A stretch of 25,157 nt of DNA from CAYSRC01 sp964433495 (GCA_964433495.1 CAYSRC010000037.1:1-25157), one strand, 5' to 3'; counted from the first letter of the stretch, positions 1-7,960 are shown. Made by a program: numbers and translations. Notes: generated by a model not told the origin, from the sequence alone.

Positions 1-96
1 CGTCAAAAACGCGCTGCGCAGCCTTTGCGGCAGCAGGTAGTAGACCGCGACCGAGACGAGCGCGAAAACTAAAAACAGGGGAGACGAGACCGCCAT
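1..96 (-). CDS. MBOAT family O-acyltransferase, N-terminal fragment
   Basis: Only the first 32 codons lie in the window; the gene runs off the left edge. The ATG at 96 is preceded by a GGGGGG run about 8 bases upstream, a plausible ribosome binding site lying in the end of the previous gene. The peptide reads MAVSSPLFLVFALVSVAVYY followed by LLPQRLRSAFLT. This is the characteristic start of AlgI/DltB-like membrane-bound O-acyltransferases: a first membrane helix ending in YYLLP and then a basic R-x-R segment. The start lies 3 bases after the stop of the SGNH-like gene, so the two are very probably cotranslated. Known members of the family move acyl (often acetyl) groups across the membrane onto surface polysaccharides or teichoic acids. 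The polymer modified here cannot be inferred. The family call rests on 32 residues and on the neighbour. Confidence 0.72.
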   Translation of the reverse strand, partial: MAVSSPLFLVFALVSVAVYYLLPQRLRSAFLT

Positions 97-99
97 CGG

Positions 100-1077
100 C
101 TATGCCCCCCTTCGGTGGCGCACGATATAATCGGACTCCCGGTCGGTAAAGATGAGCTCGGCGAGGGTGCGCTTGAGGGGCGGGTTGAGGTGGAATCCGT
201 CGTAAAAGTTGTCCTCGTTCTCGGTGAACTCGTTTAAAAACTGCATGTCGAGCACGTCGGCGCGCTCGATAAGCCGGGTTTTGAGCTCGCTTATATCGTC
301 GTCGATGCCGAGCGTTTCGGCGAGCTCAAACAGCGACTCGTGCATGGGCGGGAACACAAAGGTCAGCTTGACCCCGTTCTGCCCGCACCAGTCGATGATC
401 TCGTACAGCTTGTCGTAGGTCTCCTGCTCGATGACATAGTCGTCGCCGAGGTTCTCCGCGATGATGTCGCGGTAGTTCTCGAGGTCGAGGCGGTAGCTCA
501 CCCCCCGCTCGCTCGGCAGCTCGACCGGGGTGAACTGCGTCGGGTCCTCGGGGTACTCGAGCCAATCGGGCCTCGAGAAAACCCCCGCCAGCATATTTTT
601 TACACTGCACCTCGCGCTGTTGAGCGCCTCGAGCCAATAGTTTATACGGGGGATAAATTTGAACACGTTTTGCGCGCGCTCCTCCATGGCGGGGATGCGC
701 CACGCGTCCTGCGGCCCGCCCGCGGAGTAGAAGTTTATGCCGAACACGCATTCCTCGAGCTCGGTGTGCTCGGCGGCAAACCAAAACAGCTCGACGCACT
801 CGCCGAGCGTCGCGCCGCCGAAGCCGAGCATGGTGTACTCTCTGCCGGTGAGCTGCTCGATATAGTCGGTGTTGAGGTTTGCGGTGCGCGAGTCGCCGAG
901 GATGATGCGCGATGGGTGCTCGAGCATCACCTTTCGCATCGACGAAAGGGGCATCGACCCGTAGGTCGCGTCCCCCCGCAGGCAGAAGTAGTCGTAGGGC
1001 TCAAACGCAAAGAAGAGCACAAAGAGCACGACAAACGGCAGCAAAAACAGGGCCGCCTTTTTTATAAGCCTTTTCAT
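100..1077 (-). CDS. SGNH-fold membrane protein, partner of the MBOAT acyltransferase (DltD/AlgX-like)
   Basis: The product has 325 residues. One N-terminal membrane segment (about residues 8-26, KKAALFLLPFVVLFVLFFAF) anchors an extracytoplasmic domain. That domain has the SGNH hydrolase hallmarks: a block I motif GDSR with the candidate nucleophile Ser63, and a C-terminal DGFH giving a DxxH pair (Asp293, His296). Proteins of this layout are commonly encoded next to MBOAT transporters and complete the transfer of acyl groups to surface polymers; this fits the gene starting 3 bases downstream. The ATG at 1077 has a GAGG ribosome binding site with a 7-base spacer. The gene begins 51 bases after the stop of the ABC exporter, so it is probably in the same operon. 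The substrate is unknown. A plain lipase/esterase role is the main alternative. Confidence 0.75.
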   Translation of the reverse strand: MKRLIKKAALFLLPFVVLFVLFFAFEPYDYFCLRGDATYGSMPLSSMRKVMLEHPSRIILGDSRTANLNTDYIEQLTGREYTMLGFGGATLGECVELFWFAAEHTELEECVFGINFYSAGGPQDAWRIPAMEERAQNVFKFIPRINYWLEALNSARCSVKNMLAGVFSRPDWLEYPEDPTQFTPVELPSERGVSYRLDLENYRDIIAENLGDDYVIEQETYDKLYEIIDWCGQNGVKLTFVFPPMHESLFELAETLGIDDDISELKTRLIERADVLDMQFLNEFTENEDNFYDGFHLNPPLKRTLAELIFTDRESDYIVRHRRGA

Positions 1078-1128
1078 CCCATGTCCTCACATCAAATAAT
1101 CGGCCTCCGGCTTCGGCGCGCGGGTCCT

Positions 1129-2874
1129 TCAGCTGAACTGGCTGTTGTACAGCTCTCGGTAGATGCCGTCGCGCTGCATGAGCTCGGCGTGGGTGCCCTG
1201 CTCCTCAACCCCCTCGTCGGTCAGCACGATGATCTCGTCGGCGTTGCGCACCGTCGAGAGCCGGTGGGCGACGACCAGCGTCGTGCGGCCCTCGCACAGC
1301 TTGTCCAGTGCCTCCTGAAGGATGTGCTCGGTGACGTTGTCGAGGGCGCTCGTCGCCTCGTCAAGGATGAGGATCTGCGGGTTTTTGAGGAATATCCGCG
1401 CGATCGCGATGCGCTGCTTCTGCCCGCCCGACAGCTTGATGCCCCGCTCGCCGACATAGGTGTCGTACCCGTCGTCGAGCGAGGTGATAAACTCGTCGAT
1501 GCTCGCCTTTTTGGCCGCCTCGACGATCTGCTCGCGGGTGGCGTCGGGCGAAGCGTAGCCGATGTTGTCGGCTATCGTGCCGGTGAACAGAAACACCTCC
1601 TGCTGCACAAGGCCGATGCCCCGCCGCAGGCTGCCGCGCGTGATTGTCTCGATGTCGCGCCCGTCTATCGTTATTCTGCCCCCGCCTATGTCATAAAAGC
1701 GGGGCAGCAGGTGGCACAGCGTCGTCTTGCCGCCGCCCGACGGCCCGACGAGCGCGACCTTTCTGCCGTTTTTGATCGTTATGTTGAGGTGGTCGAGCAC
1801 GTTGCTCTCGCTGCCGTAGGTGAAGCTGACGTCCTCAAAGCATATGTCGCCCGAGAGGTCGCTCACCTCCTCGGCGCCCTCCTTCTCCTGCTCGACGGGG
1901 GCGTCCATGATCTCGCAAAACCGCTTAAAGCCCGTTTTGCCGTCCTCAAACATCTCAAAGAACTGCATAAGCTTGCGCACGGGGGTGATGAACTGCCCGA
2001 TAAACAGAAAGTAGGCCGCAAAGTCGCCGCCGTCGATGCGGCCGGCGAAGAAATAACAGCCGCCCGCGACGAGCACCGCGAGGTACATCAGGTCGATGAA
2101 AAAGAACATGCTCGAGAAAAAGCGCGCCATCGCGCCGTAGGCCATGGTGCGCGCCTTTTTGTAGTTGACAAGGGCCCGGTCGAACTTGCGCATCTCGCCG
2201 AACTCGTTGTCAAAGGCCTTGGCGACGCGGATGCCCGAGATGGAGTTTTGCAGCTCGGCGTTGATCTCGGCGGTCTTTTTTCTCGACTCGACAAAGCCCG
2301 TCTCCATCCGCTTCTGCATCTTGACCATCACGAATATGTAGAGCGGCAGAAACGCGAACACGATGAGGGTCAGCGGCAGGTTGACGGTGCACAGGATCAC
2401 GAACGAGCCGACGAGCATGATGCCCGATATCAAAAAGTTTTCGGGCCCGTGGTGGGCGAGCTCGGCGACGTCCTGCAGGTCGTTGACGACGCGGGACATG
2501 ATCGCGCCCGACTTGTTTTCGTCAAAATAGCTGAACGGCATCTTTTGCAGGTGGCAAAAGACGTCCCTGCGCATGTCCGCCTGCATCTTGACGCCGATGA
2601 TGTGCCCGTAATACTGCATACAGAAGTTGAAGATCAGCTTCAGAAGATAGATCGCCAAAAGCGAAGCCGCGTACACCCACAGCAGCCGCAGCTTTCGGTT
2701 GGGCACGACGTCGTTGATGATGTTTCGCGTCAGCATGGGGTAGACAAGGTCGCACATCGAGATGAAAAAGGCCGCGAGCATGTCGCCTATCATCGACCAT
2801 TTATAGGGGCGGTAGTAGGCCAAAAACCGCCTCACCGGCCCCTTTTGTTTCGGCTTTGTTGTTTCCGTCCGCAT
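1129..2874 (-). CDS. ABC exporter, fused membrane and ATPase domains (MsbA/Sav1866 type)
   Basis: The 581-residue protein is a half-transporter of usual length that would act as a dimer. Residues about 20-320 carry six membrane helices, including the loop FSYFDENKSGAIMSRVVND typical of type IV exporters. The ATPase domain follows. Walker A GPSGGGKTT lies near residue 375, the Q-loop VQQEVF follows, the signature LSGGQKQR lies near 477, Walker B ILILDEATSALD near 501, and the H-loop VAHRLST near 532. All catalytic residues appear intact. The ATG at 2874 has a GGAG site 9 bases upstream, and a promoter lies at 3017-3045. The SGNH and MBOAT genes follow closely, so the exporter may supply an envelope precursor, but this is inference. 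Drug, lipid or peptide export are equally possible from sequence alone. Confidence 0.93.
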   Translation of the reverse strand: MRTETTKPKQKGPVRRFLAYYRPYKWSMIGDMLAAFFISMCDLVYPMLTRNIINDVVPNRKLRLLWVYAASLLAIYLLKLIFNFCMQYYGHIIGVKMQADMRRDVFCHLQKMPFSYFDENKSGAIMSRVVNDLQDVAELAHHGPENFLISGIMLVGSFVILCTVNLPLTLIVFAFLPLYIFVMVKMQKRMETGFVESRKKTAEINAELQNSISGIRVAKAFDNEFGEMRKFDRALVNYKKARTMAYGAMARFFSSMFFFIDLMYLAVLVAGGCYFFAGRIDGGDFAAYFLFIGQFITPVRKLMQFFEMFEDGKTGFKRFCEIMDAPVEQEKEGAEEVSDLSGDICFEDVSFTYGSESNVLDHLNITIKNGRKVALVGPSGGGKTTLCHLLPRFYDIGGGRITIDGRDIETITRGSLRRGIGLVQQEVFLFTGTIADNIGYASPDATREQIVEAAKKASIDEFITSLDDGYDTYVGERGIKLSGGQKQRIAIARIFLKNPQILILDEATSALDNVTEHILQEALDKLCEGRTTLVVAHRLSTVRNADEIIVLTDEGVEEQGTHAELMQRDGIYRELYNSQFS

Positions 2875-2906
2875 CGATACACTCCGTTTCCGCTCGTATG
2901 TCCTTC

Positions 2907-2978
2907 GGGCCGCGCGGCCGGCTTTTCACACGAACTAATCTCCGGGCCGCACGGTTTGCTCGCAAGGCGCGCGGCCCG
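2907..2978 (-). promoter_or_regulatory. Leader of the ABC exporter with mutually complementary GC segments
   Basis: Between the predicted transcription start (about 3010) and the ATG at 2874 the leader holds three segments that can pair with one another. CGGGCCGC at 2943-2950 and GCGGCCCG at 2971-2978 form a perfect 8-bp stem with a 20-base loop. The palindrome GGCCGCGCGGCC at 2908-2919 can pair with itself or compete for either arm. This arrangement resembles alternative-fold leaders, but there is no U-run and no known riboswitch class is recognised. Confidence 0.35.
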
Positions 2979-3016
2979 CTGCGGTATGCCGCCCAAAATT
3001 CCCATATATATTTTTT

Positions 3017-3045
3017 ATTTTACCACAAAACGCGTCGCGGCGCAA
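3017..3045 (-). promoter_or_regulatory. Predicted sigma-A promoter of the ABC exporter operon
   Basis: On the minus strand, -35 TTGCGC (3040-3045) is followed after 17 bases by -10 TAAAAT (3017-3022). The -10 is extended by TGG directly upstream (TGTGGTAAAAT). The same extended -10 word occurs at 8197-8202 and, as TGTGGTATAAT, at 13333-13338, so it seems to be the house style of this genome. The weak -35 is compensated by the extended -10. Confidence 0.6.
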
Positions 3046-3491
3046 AGTTTCACGCCCCGCGACGCCGCGCGCCGCCCCCTCCCTTGAGGGGAACGCTCCT
3101 TCGAAGGTTTTGATGCTTTTTAAACTGTCACGCCCTTCATCCCCTCCCCGCAGGCCGCCTCACGGGGATTGCTGTCGGCCCCGAACAGCCGCCCTTTACA
3201 GGCCGGCCGTTCGGCAGAGGGGCTCCCTCAAGGACACCCGCTTTGCGCACGCCCCGCATACTCCGTGCGGGGCGTCTCACGCGTTCGTTTGCTGCAAATC
3301 AAAATAAAAAATCCCCGGCGAGGGGGATTTTTTATTTTCTGTGCCGGGACAATACGCATCGCGGACTTTTGAGCGCAGGCGGCGCGGCGCCGTCCCTTCA
3401 CCCCGCAGGGGAGTGAAGCCGCGAGGTCTCTCGGGGGCGCCGCCGCACGGCGAAGCGCCGTCGTGAAGCCCCCGATGCCTGTGTTTTATAA
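3046..3491. other. Repeat- and hairpin-rich spacer without a gene
   Basis: No credible coding frame is present. The spacer holds a terminator (3301-3340), a 9-bp hairpin with an ATACTCC loop (3249-3275) related to hairpins near 8350 and 13070, and a nested palindrome at 3431-3475. In the last, the outer 8-bp stem TCGGGGGC/GCCCCCGA encloses the inner 6-bp stem ACGGCG/CGCCGT. A smaller hairpin, CTTCAC/GTGAAG, lies at 3396-3418. The pieces look like decayed short palindromic elements. Confidence 0.6.
3301..3340. terminator. Bidirectional rho-independent terminator
   Basis: AAAAAATCCCC (3306-3316) and GGGGATTTTTT (3323-3333) form an 11-bp stem around a 6-base loop, followed by TATTTT on the plus strand and preceded by AAAATAAAAA, which reads as a T-rich tail on the minus strand. 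It probably ends transcripts of the minus-strand lipoprotein gene whose stop is at 3492. Confidence 0.8.
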
Positions 3492-4214
3492 TTATTCAAA
3501 GGTTGTGCTATAGCTGTTCGGTTCGCCGTTTAAAACATGTTGGAGCATGTGTGCCTTGAGCTCCTCATAATCTGTGGTGCTAAAGCACGCGCTGCAGTTG
3601 CAGTGATAGTGCGTGACCTTTGGCGCATGATAGGCCGGGTTCTTGTAATGTGCCACAAATTCCTCGTAGGTATTGAACGTATTGCCGCAGTCATAGCAGG
3701 GGAACTTCTCGGGCTCGGGTTCGGACCGGGGAGCCGGTTCGGGTTCGGGCTGAGGGGTCGGTTCGGGTTTAGGTTCGGGCTGGGGCTCGGGCTGTTGAGG
3801 AGCGGGATCCGAATGACTCGGGGTCGTCGGATTCGTTACGCCGGGAGCGCTCGGCGTCGCAGACGGTGCGGTCGCGGTCGGGGCCTTCGGAGCGGTCTGC
3901 GACGGCTGCTCGGTCTGTGTCGACTGAACGTTCTGCGTGCTCGGGGAGGTCTGCGTCGGCCGAACCGTCTCGCCGACCTCGTCGTCCTTTTTGCCGTCGT
4001 CGGCCTCCTCAGACTCGTTGTCCTTCTCGGTCTCGTCGACAATGTCGCCGACCTTTTGGGTCTCTTTATCTTCGAAATTCTGTGCCGTGTTCACACTCAT
4101 GTCGCGTTCGTCAGGCGCGTCGGCTGCATCGGCCGCGGCAGCGCCGCAGCCTGTCAGCAACAATACCGCAGCGGCGGCACATGCCACAATCTTGAGGGTG
4201 AAAGCCTTTTTCAT
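3492..4214 (-). CDS. Secreted lipoprotein with Pro/Glu-rich stalk and two C2H2-like finger motifs
   Basis: I chose the ATG at 4214 (240 residues) over longer in-frame starts: an AAGGTG ribosome binding site lies just upstream, and the protein then opens with a perfect lipoprotein signal, a MKK start, a hydrophobic core and the lipobox LLTGC with Cys23. After the signal comes an acidic then Thr/Ser/Pro/Gln-rich segment, then a PEP-repeat stalk (about residues 135-170) such as PEPKPEPTPQPEPEP. The C-terminal 68 residues hold two finger-like motifs: C173-x2-C176-x12-H189-x6-H196 and C207-x2-C210-x11-H222-x3-H226, each with the F-x-x-Y-E-E-x-x-x-H pattern of C2H2 fingers. A lipid-anchored, stalk-presented, presumably extracellular zinc-binding module is unusual, since C2H2 fingers are mostly nucleic-acid or protein binders inside cells. 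Function is unknown; metal binding is inferred. Confidence 0.8.
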   Translation of the reverse strand: MKKAFTLKIVACAAAAVLLLTGCGAAAADAADAPDERDMSVNTAQNFEDKETQKVGDIVDETEKDNESEEADDGKKDDEVGETVRPTQTSPSTQNVQSTQTEQPSQTAPKAPTATAPSATPSAPGVTNPTTPSHSDPAPQQPEPQPEPKPEPTPQPEPEPAPRSEPEPEKFPCYDCGNTFNTYEEFVAHYKNPAYHAPKVTHYHCNCSACFSTTDYEELKAHMLQHVLNGEPNSYSTTFE

Positions 4215-4699
4215 TTTTAACACCTTGACCTTTCCCGGTAATTGAATTTGTTTGTTATCTGCCGAAACGCTTGCTTGATAGACGCGCGGCGCTGCCCTTT
4301 GACCTTCCCAATCACGGAAAGGGGGAGGACGAGCGGCGGAGCGGGCGGATATCTGCACTCCTGCGCAAGCGAAGCTTAACGCTGTTCGCGAGGACGAGAT
4401 GCGGGGTGAGGCGAACATCCTGACTAAACCCCGCTCAGCAGCGTCCGAAATCAATATCATTAGCCGACGCCCCTTGCCGCCGCTTACACGCCTCCCTTTC
4501 TGCGGTCTTTGCCTGCCTACAAGCATAAAACGATTGAGTGAGGGGGTCGGTTGCAGGTTTTAAAAAATCTTTTTGAAAATTTTTGAAATCGGGAACATGT
4601 ATATATTCGGCGGGCAAGCCGCATCACGGCCTTGCCGCTGCCGCAAAAAACTACTTTTAAACGCGGCCGGGCTGCCGGGCTATCGTTCCTATTAAGCCC

Positions 4700-4945
4700 G
4701 ACCGGGCGGCTCTCCCTTTGCACAAGGGAGCCTCAAGGGCGTGCGTCCCGAAGGATGGGCATAAACTTTAGGGCCCGGAAACCTTCCCCCGTGGGGGAAG
4801 GGGGATCGCCCCGCGGTGGATGAGGGGTCAGGGAGCTTCTTATTCTCAGCAAGGATAAAGACAAAAATCCCGCTATCCCCTCATCAGTCGACTTTGTCGA
4901 CAGCTTCCCCCCACGGGGGAAGCTCAAGGGCACAGAACTTAAAGC
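4700..4945. repeat. MITE-like palindromic element(s) of the CTTCCCC/GGGGAAG type
   Basis: A left arm (about 4782-4827) and an inverted right arm (about 4877-4924) flank a central stretch of about 50 bases. Each arm starts with its own hairpin (CTTCCCC/GGGGAAG) and ends inward with TGAGGGG or its complement CCCCTCA. The right arm also contains GTCGAC-type dyads. A second hairpin, CTCCCTT/AAGGGAG at 4712-4730, followed by CCTCAAGGGC, repeats the outer end of the right arm (GCTCAAGGGC) and looks like half of another copy. No transposase is encoded, so these would be non-autonomous elements. I recall similar elements in gut Clostridia, but no search was run. Confidence 0.65.
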
Positions 4946-5102
4946 CCCCTTACCGCGCGCATCTGCCGCGCGGAGCACTCACACATAATACATATATAAA
5001 CGAATGTTTGTCGAGCGGTTTGACTTTTTGCGCCTTTATGCTGTCTCTGTGCATAGGTACGAGCCGTCGGCAGCCGGAACCGAACGACAAAAGAATTAAA
5101 AA

Positions 5103-5144
5103 CACACAAAAACAAGGGCGCCCCGGCGCCCTTGTTTTTGTGTG
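5103..5144 (-). terminator. Perfect 20-bp terminator stem after the GLUG surface protein gene
   Basis: The arms 5103-5122 and 5125-5144 are exact inverted complements of 20 bases separated by only CC. The GC part (AAGGGCGCC) sits next to the loop and the outer part is A/T-rich, giving a T-rich tail on the minus strand that continues into TTTTAATTC. It lies about 80 bases after the stop at 5225. The symmetry would also allow termination on the plus strand. Confidence 0.85.
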
Positions 5145-5224
5145 CAATACACATTCTATAATCAGTCAGTCAGTCGGCCGGCCGGCGTTATCTCCGCAGG
5201 GCCGTGTGCCGGGCCGCATGAGGC

Positions 5225-7960
5225 TCAGTCGTCAAACTCAAAATCGCCGTCGTCCTCGTCCTCATCGCGCCTTCTGCCCGCGAGGGCGACGCCGACTAAG
5301 GCGACGATCAGCAGCAGCGCCGCCGTCGCGATTGCGACGACCACGCCCGTCGAGCCGCTTGCGCCCGTGAGCGTCGAGCCGTGCGGTTTGACATAGGTCA
5401 CGCCGCTGCCCGACGAGCCGCCGCTTGAGGGCAGCACGGAGGACAGATAGTTGTCCCTGTGCCCGCCGCCCGTCGAGGAGCCCGAAGAGCCGCCCGCACC
5501 GCCGCTGCCGTTCGAGACGGGGCTTCCGTCGCCGAGGGGCGCGCTCGTCTGCTCGTCCTTCTTCTCCGCCTCGGGGGCGGGGATGGTGAATATCCCCATC
5601 GCCGAGCCGTTGGTCGAGACGATACCGAGGGTGTAGGAGCCCGGCTCGAGCCCCTTGAGATAGTTGTCCTTGAGCGTCACGACGATGCTGCCCTTGTGCA
5701 CGGTGTAGAGATCCTGCGAGAGGGTCTCGCCGTTGACGGTGACGCGCAGAAAGTTGACGTACTCATCGTCCGAGCGAAACGCCATCGCGTCGCCCGTGTA
5801 TTTTGCGCCGCTGCCCGCGACCATGATCGGGATAAACCCGTCGGTCTTGAACGAGCCGTCGGGGTAGTGGGTGGTGTGCTCGGTGACCGAGCCGCCCGAC
5901 GACGTCCTTGTGACGACCGTCGTCCCGTCGTCGCGGTATTCGGTTTTGACCCCCGAGCCATCGGGCGCGACCGCCGAGTACCAGACGACCTTGCCGCTCG
6001 GGCTGCTGTGTGTCACCGACGAGCTGCCGTCCTTTTGGTAGACTGTCGAGGTGGTCGTACCGTCGTTCGCGGTGAAGAGCACCCTTGTCACCTTTCCGTC
6101 CGCGCCGACGGCGGTCTCGGTGACGCCGCCCGCGCCGTACTCGGTCGTGACGCCCGAGCCGTCGGGTGAAAACACCATGCGCTTGACGAGGCTGCCCGCG
6201 CGGTCGCTCAGCGTGACCGTGACCGCCCCGCCCGAGCCGGTGTAGCTGTTCACCGTGTAGTCGCCCGAAATCACGTTGACGGTGCGCGCCGCCGCGTTGC
6301 CCGCGCAATCGACCGCCCTTATCTCGCACGCGCCCGAAAAGCCCGAGAGTGCAAACTCGCCGTTCTCATCGAGCGCGACGGGCAGGCCGTTCACCGTGAC
6401 CTTCACCGCGTGCTCGGGGAACACGTTGTCCCCGATTGACAGGGTGAGATTGTTGTCGCTCACCCTGATGCGCGCCGACTCCGAGAGGTATTCGCCCTCG
6501 TCCGCCCCCTCTATCGCGGGCTGCTCCGCATCCGAGACAAACCCCGCTGCCGCGAAGCCGACGTTGCCTGCGCGGTCGCGCGCGCGGACGTACAGATAGC
6601 CCTTCTGCCCCCCGTCTGTTCTTATCGGCTGTCCCTGCTCGACCGCCGTCCACACCCCGCCGCCGTTCTCGGCCTCGAAGTCTGTGGGCGCGTCGGACAC
6701 CGTGTACTCGATGCCGTCCGCCCCGAGGCCCTCGTCGTTCACCCTGACCTTAAAAACGCACTCGCCGCTCGAGAAGAAGGCGGGCGACGGCAGCGAGCCT
6801 GTGCCCGTCACCGAGCTGTCGCCGAACAAGATCGTGACCTCGGGCGGGGTTGCGTCGGCGAGCAGCTCGCCGTACTCGGCGCCGCACCGCTCGCAGCGCG
6901 CCCGCTCGGTGTAGGTCGCGGCGCCGCCCGTGTGGGGCTCGACATAGCCGTCGAGCGAGGGGTCGTCGGTCTCGACCCTGACGCCCGCGCAGTTGGTATA
7001 GTAGTATTTCGGGATATCCTCCCCGCCTTCGCCCGTCGTGCCCTCGAGCGACTTGAGAAAGTCGTCGGTCAGCTCGAAGACGCCGCCGCACCGTTCGATC
7101 GCGTCGTTGACGGCCGCGACCGCCGACTCGACGGGGACGGACGCCGAGCTCGCGTAGTCGATGACGACCCCGCTCGCATTGCGCAAAAACACCGAGACGG
7201 TGTCGCCGCGCTCGTCGTCGTTCTCGCCCTCAAGCTTGGGGCAGCTGCCGAAGTAGAGGCAGCCGTCAAAGCTCCCCCCCTCGCCGTTGACCCCCACAAG
7301 GCCGCCCGCAGTCTCTCCGCTGACGGTGCAGTCGGTGACGCATCCCGTCACCCGGCCCTCGTTGAGGCCGACTATCCCGCCGATGCGCTCGCCCGAGAGC
7401 AGGCCGCCCACGCTGCCGCCCGCAAAGCAGCAGGACACCGTGCCGGCGTTGACGCCCGCGACTGCGCCGAGGTTGCCCCCCGCGCGCGCGACGTCGACCG
7501 ACAACAGCCGCACGTTCTTTACCGTGCCCTCGTTGAGGCCGACGAGGCCCTCCGACCCGGTGAGATTTTTTATCGTGCGGCCGCCGCCGTCAAACACGCC
7601 CGAAAAGCCGTCCCTGCCGATGCCGTTCCACGAATATCCCTGCATGTCGATGTCGGCGGCGAGCAGGGCGCTCGCGTCCCTTGCGCCCGAGTTGACGTGC
7701 TCACGAAACCACATGAGCTCGGACGCGGTCTCGATTATGTATACGCCGTCCTCGAGGCTCGGCTCGTCGTAGCCGGCGGGCTCGCCGCCCTCGCTGCCCT
7801 CGTCGGGGTCGTCGTTGTCGGTCCCGCCGCCCTCGGACGAGCCGCCCGTGCTCTGCCCGTCACCCTCGAGCGCGTACAGCGCGCCGCAGCCCGCCGACAG
7901 CGCGAGCGCCAAAACAAGCAGCAGCGAGAGCAGCCTCGACACCCTGTTTTTCTTTTTCAT
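5225..7960 (-). CDS. Large GLUG-motif, Ig-like surface protein with C-terminal membrane anchor
   Basis: The product has 911 residues. The ATG at 7960 follows an ideal AGGAGGT site at 9 bases. A signal peptide covers about residues 1-30; cleavage could be type I after ALYA, while SAGC with Cys25 is only a poor lipobox. A Gly/Ser/acidic linker follows. Then come the preamble typical of GLUG proteins (ADIDM, FSGVFDGGGRTIKNL) and four GLUG-type repeats between about 139 and 225 (LVGLNEGTVKNV, VAGVNAGTVS, IVGLNEGRVTGC, LVGVNGEGG). A small C-x2-C element (356-359, CERC), Ig-like segments with AGN motifs, and YD/RHS-like stretches (DGSGVTTEYG, DGSGVKTEYR) come next. An X2/Ig-like region lies near 735-805, then a Ser/Gly-rich stalk, and a membrane helix (about 872-892) followed by RRRDEDEDDGD. 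It is probably an adhesin-like wall-spanning protein. I see no catalytic residues or LPXTG motif. Confidence 0.85.
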   Translation of the reverse strand: MKKKNRVSRLLSLLLVLALALSAGCGALYALEGDGQSTGGSSEGGGTDNDDPDEGSEGGEPAGYDEPSLEDGVYIIETASELMWFREHVNSGARDASALLAADIDMQGYSWNGIGRDGFSGVFDGGGRTIKNLTGSEGLVGLNEGTVKNVRLLSVDVARAGGNLGAVAGVNAGTVSCCFAGGSVGGLLSGERIGGIVGLNEGRVTGCVTDCTVSGETAGGLVGVNGEGGSFDGCLYFGSCPKLEGENDDERGDTVSVFLRNASGVVIDYASSASVPVESAVAAVNDAIERCGGVFELTDDFLKSLEGTTGEGGEDIPKYYYTNCAGVRVETDDPSLDGYVEPHTGGAATYTERARCERCGAEYGELLADATPPEVTILFGDSSVTGTGSLPSPAFFSSGECVFKVRVNDEGLGADGIEYTVSDAPTDFEAENGGGVWTAVEQGQPIRTDGGQKGYLYVRARDRAGNVGFAAAGFVSDAEQPAIEGADEGEYLSESARIRVSDNNLTLSIGDNVFPEHAVKVTVNGLPVALDENGEFALSGFSGACEIRAVDCAGNAAARTVNVISGDYTVNSYTGSGGAVTVTLSDRAGSLVKRMVFSPDGSGVTTEYGAGGVTETAVGADGKVTRVLFTANDGTTTSTVYQKDGSSSVTHSSPSGKVVWYSAVAPDGSGVKTEYRDDGTTVVTRTSSGGSVTEHTTHYPDGSFKTDGFIPIMVAGSGAKYTGDAMAFRSDDEYVNFLRVTVNGETLSQDLYTVHKGSIVVTLKDNYLKGLEPGSYTLGIVSTNGSAMGIFTIPAPEAEKKDEQTSAPLGDGSPVSNGSGGAGGSSGSSTGGGHRDNYLSSVLPSSGGSSGSGVTYVKPHGSTLTGASGSTGVVVAIATAALLLIVALVGVALAGRRRDEDEDDGDFEFDD

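Larger units (their letters stand above)
4215..5224. other. Long spacer (about 1 kb) without a credible gene
   Basis: The frames here are short, lack ribosome binding sites and have no protein-like composition. The stretch 4560-4600 is AT-rich (runs of T and A), against a GC-rich background. From 4700 to 4945 lie MITE-like palindromic repeats (separate entry). At 5103-5144 is a strong terminator belonging to the gene starting at 7960. At about 5161-5185 there is a short tandem CAGT run followed by GGCC units. I see no promoter for the lipoprotein that I would trust. Confidence 0.55.

Noticed and set aside
340..3087. Long plus-strand open frame of about 915 codons opposite the ABC exporter and SGNH genes
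   Set aside because: It is antisense to two clear genes, crosses their boundary, is His/Arg/Val-rich and has no family motif; such shadows are expected in GC-rich DNA.
4215..4526. N-terminal extension of the C2H2 lipoprotein to 4526
   Set aside because: The extension is Arg-rich, precedes a perfect lipoprotein signal and lacks a start with a ribosome binding site; the ATG at 4214 has one.
5151..5170. TATAAT on the plus strand just after the terminator at 5103-5144
   Set aside because: No acceptable -35 at 16-18 bases and no plus-strand gene downstream.
5161..5185. Short tandem run of CAGT units followed by GGCC units
   Set aside because: Only about three repeats; no CRISPR-like spacing and no sign of variation.
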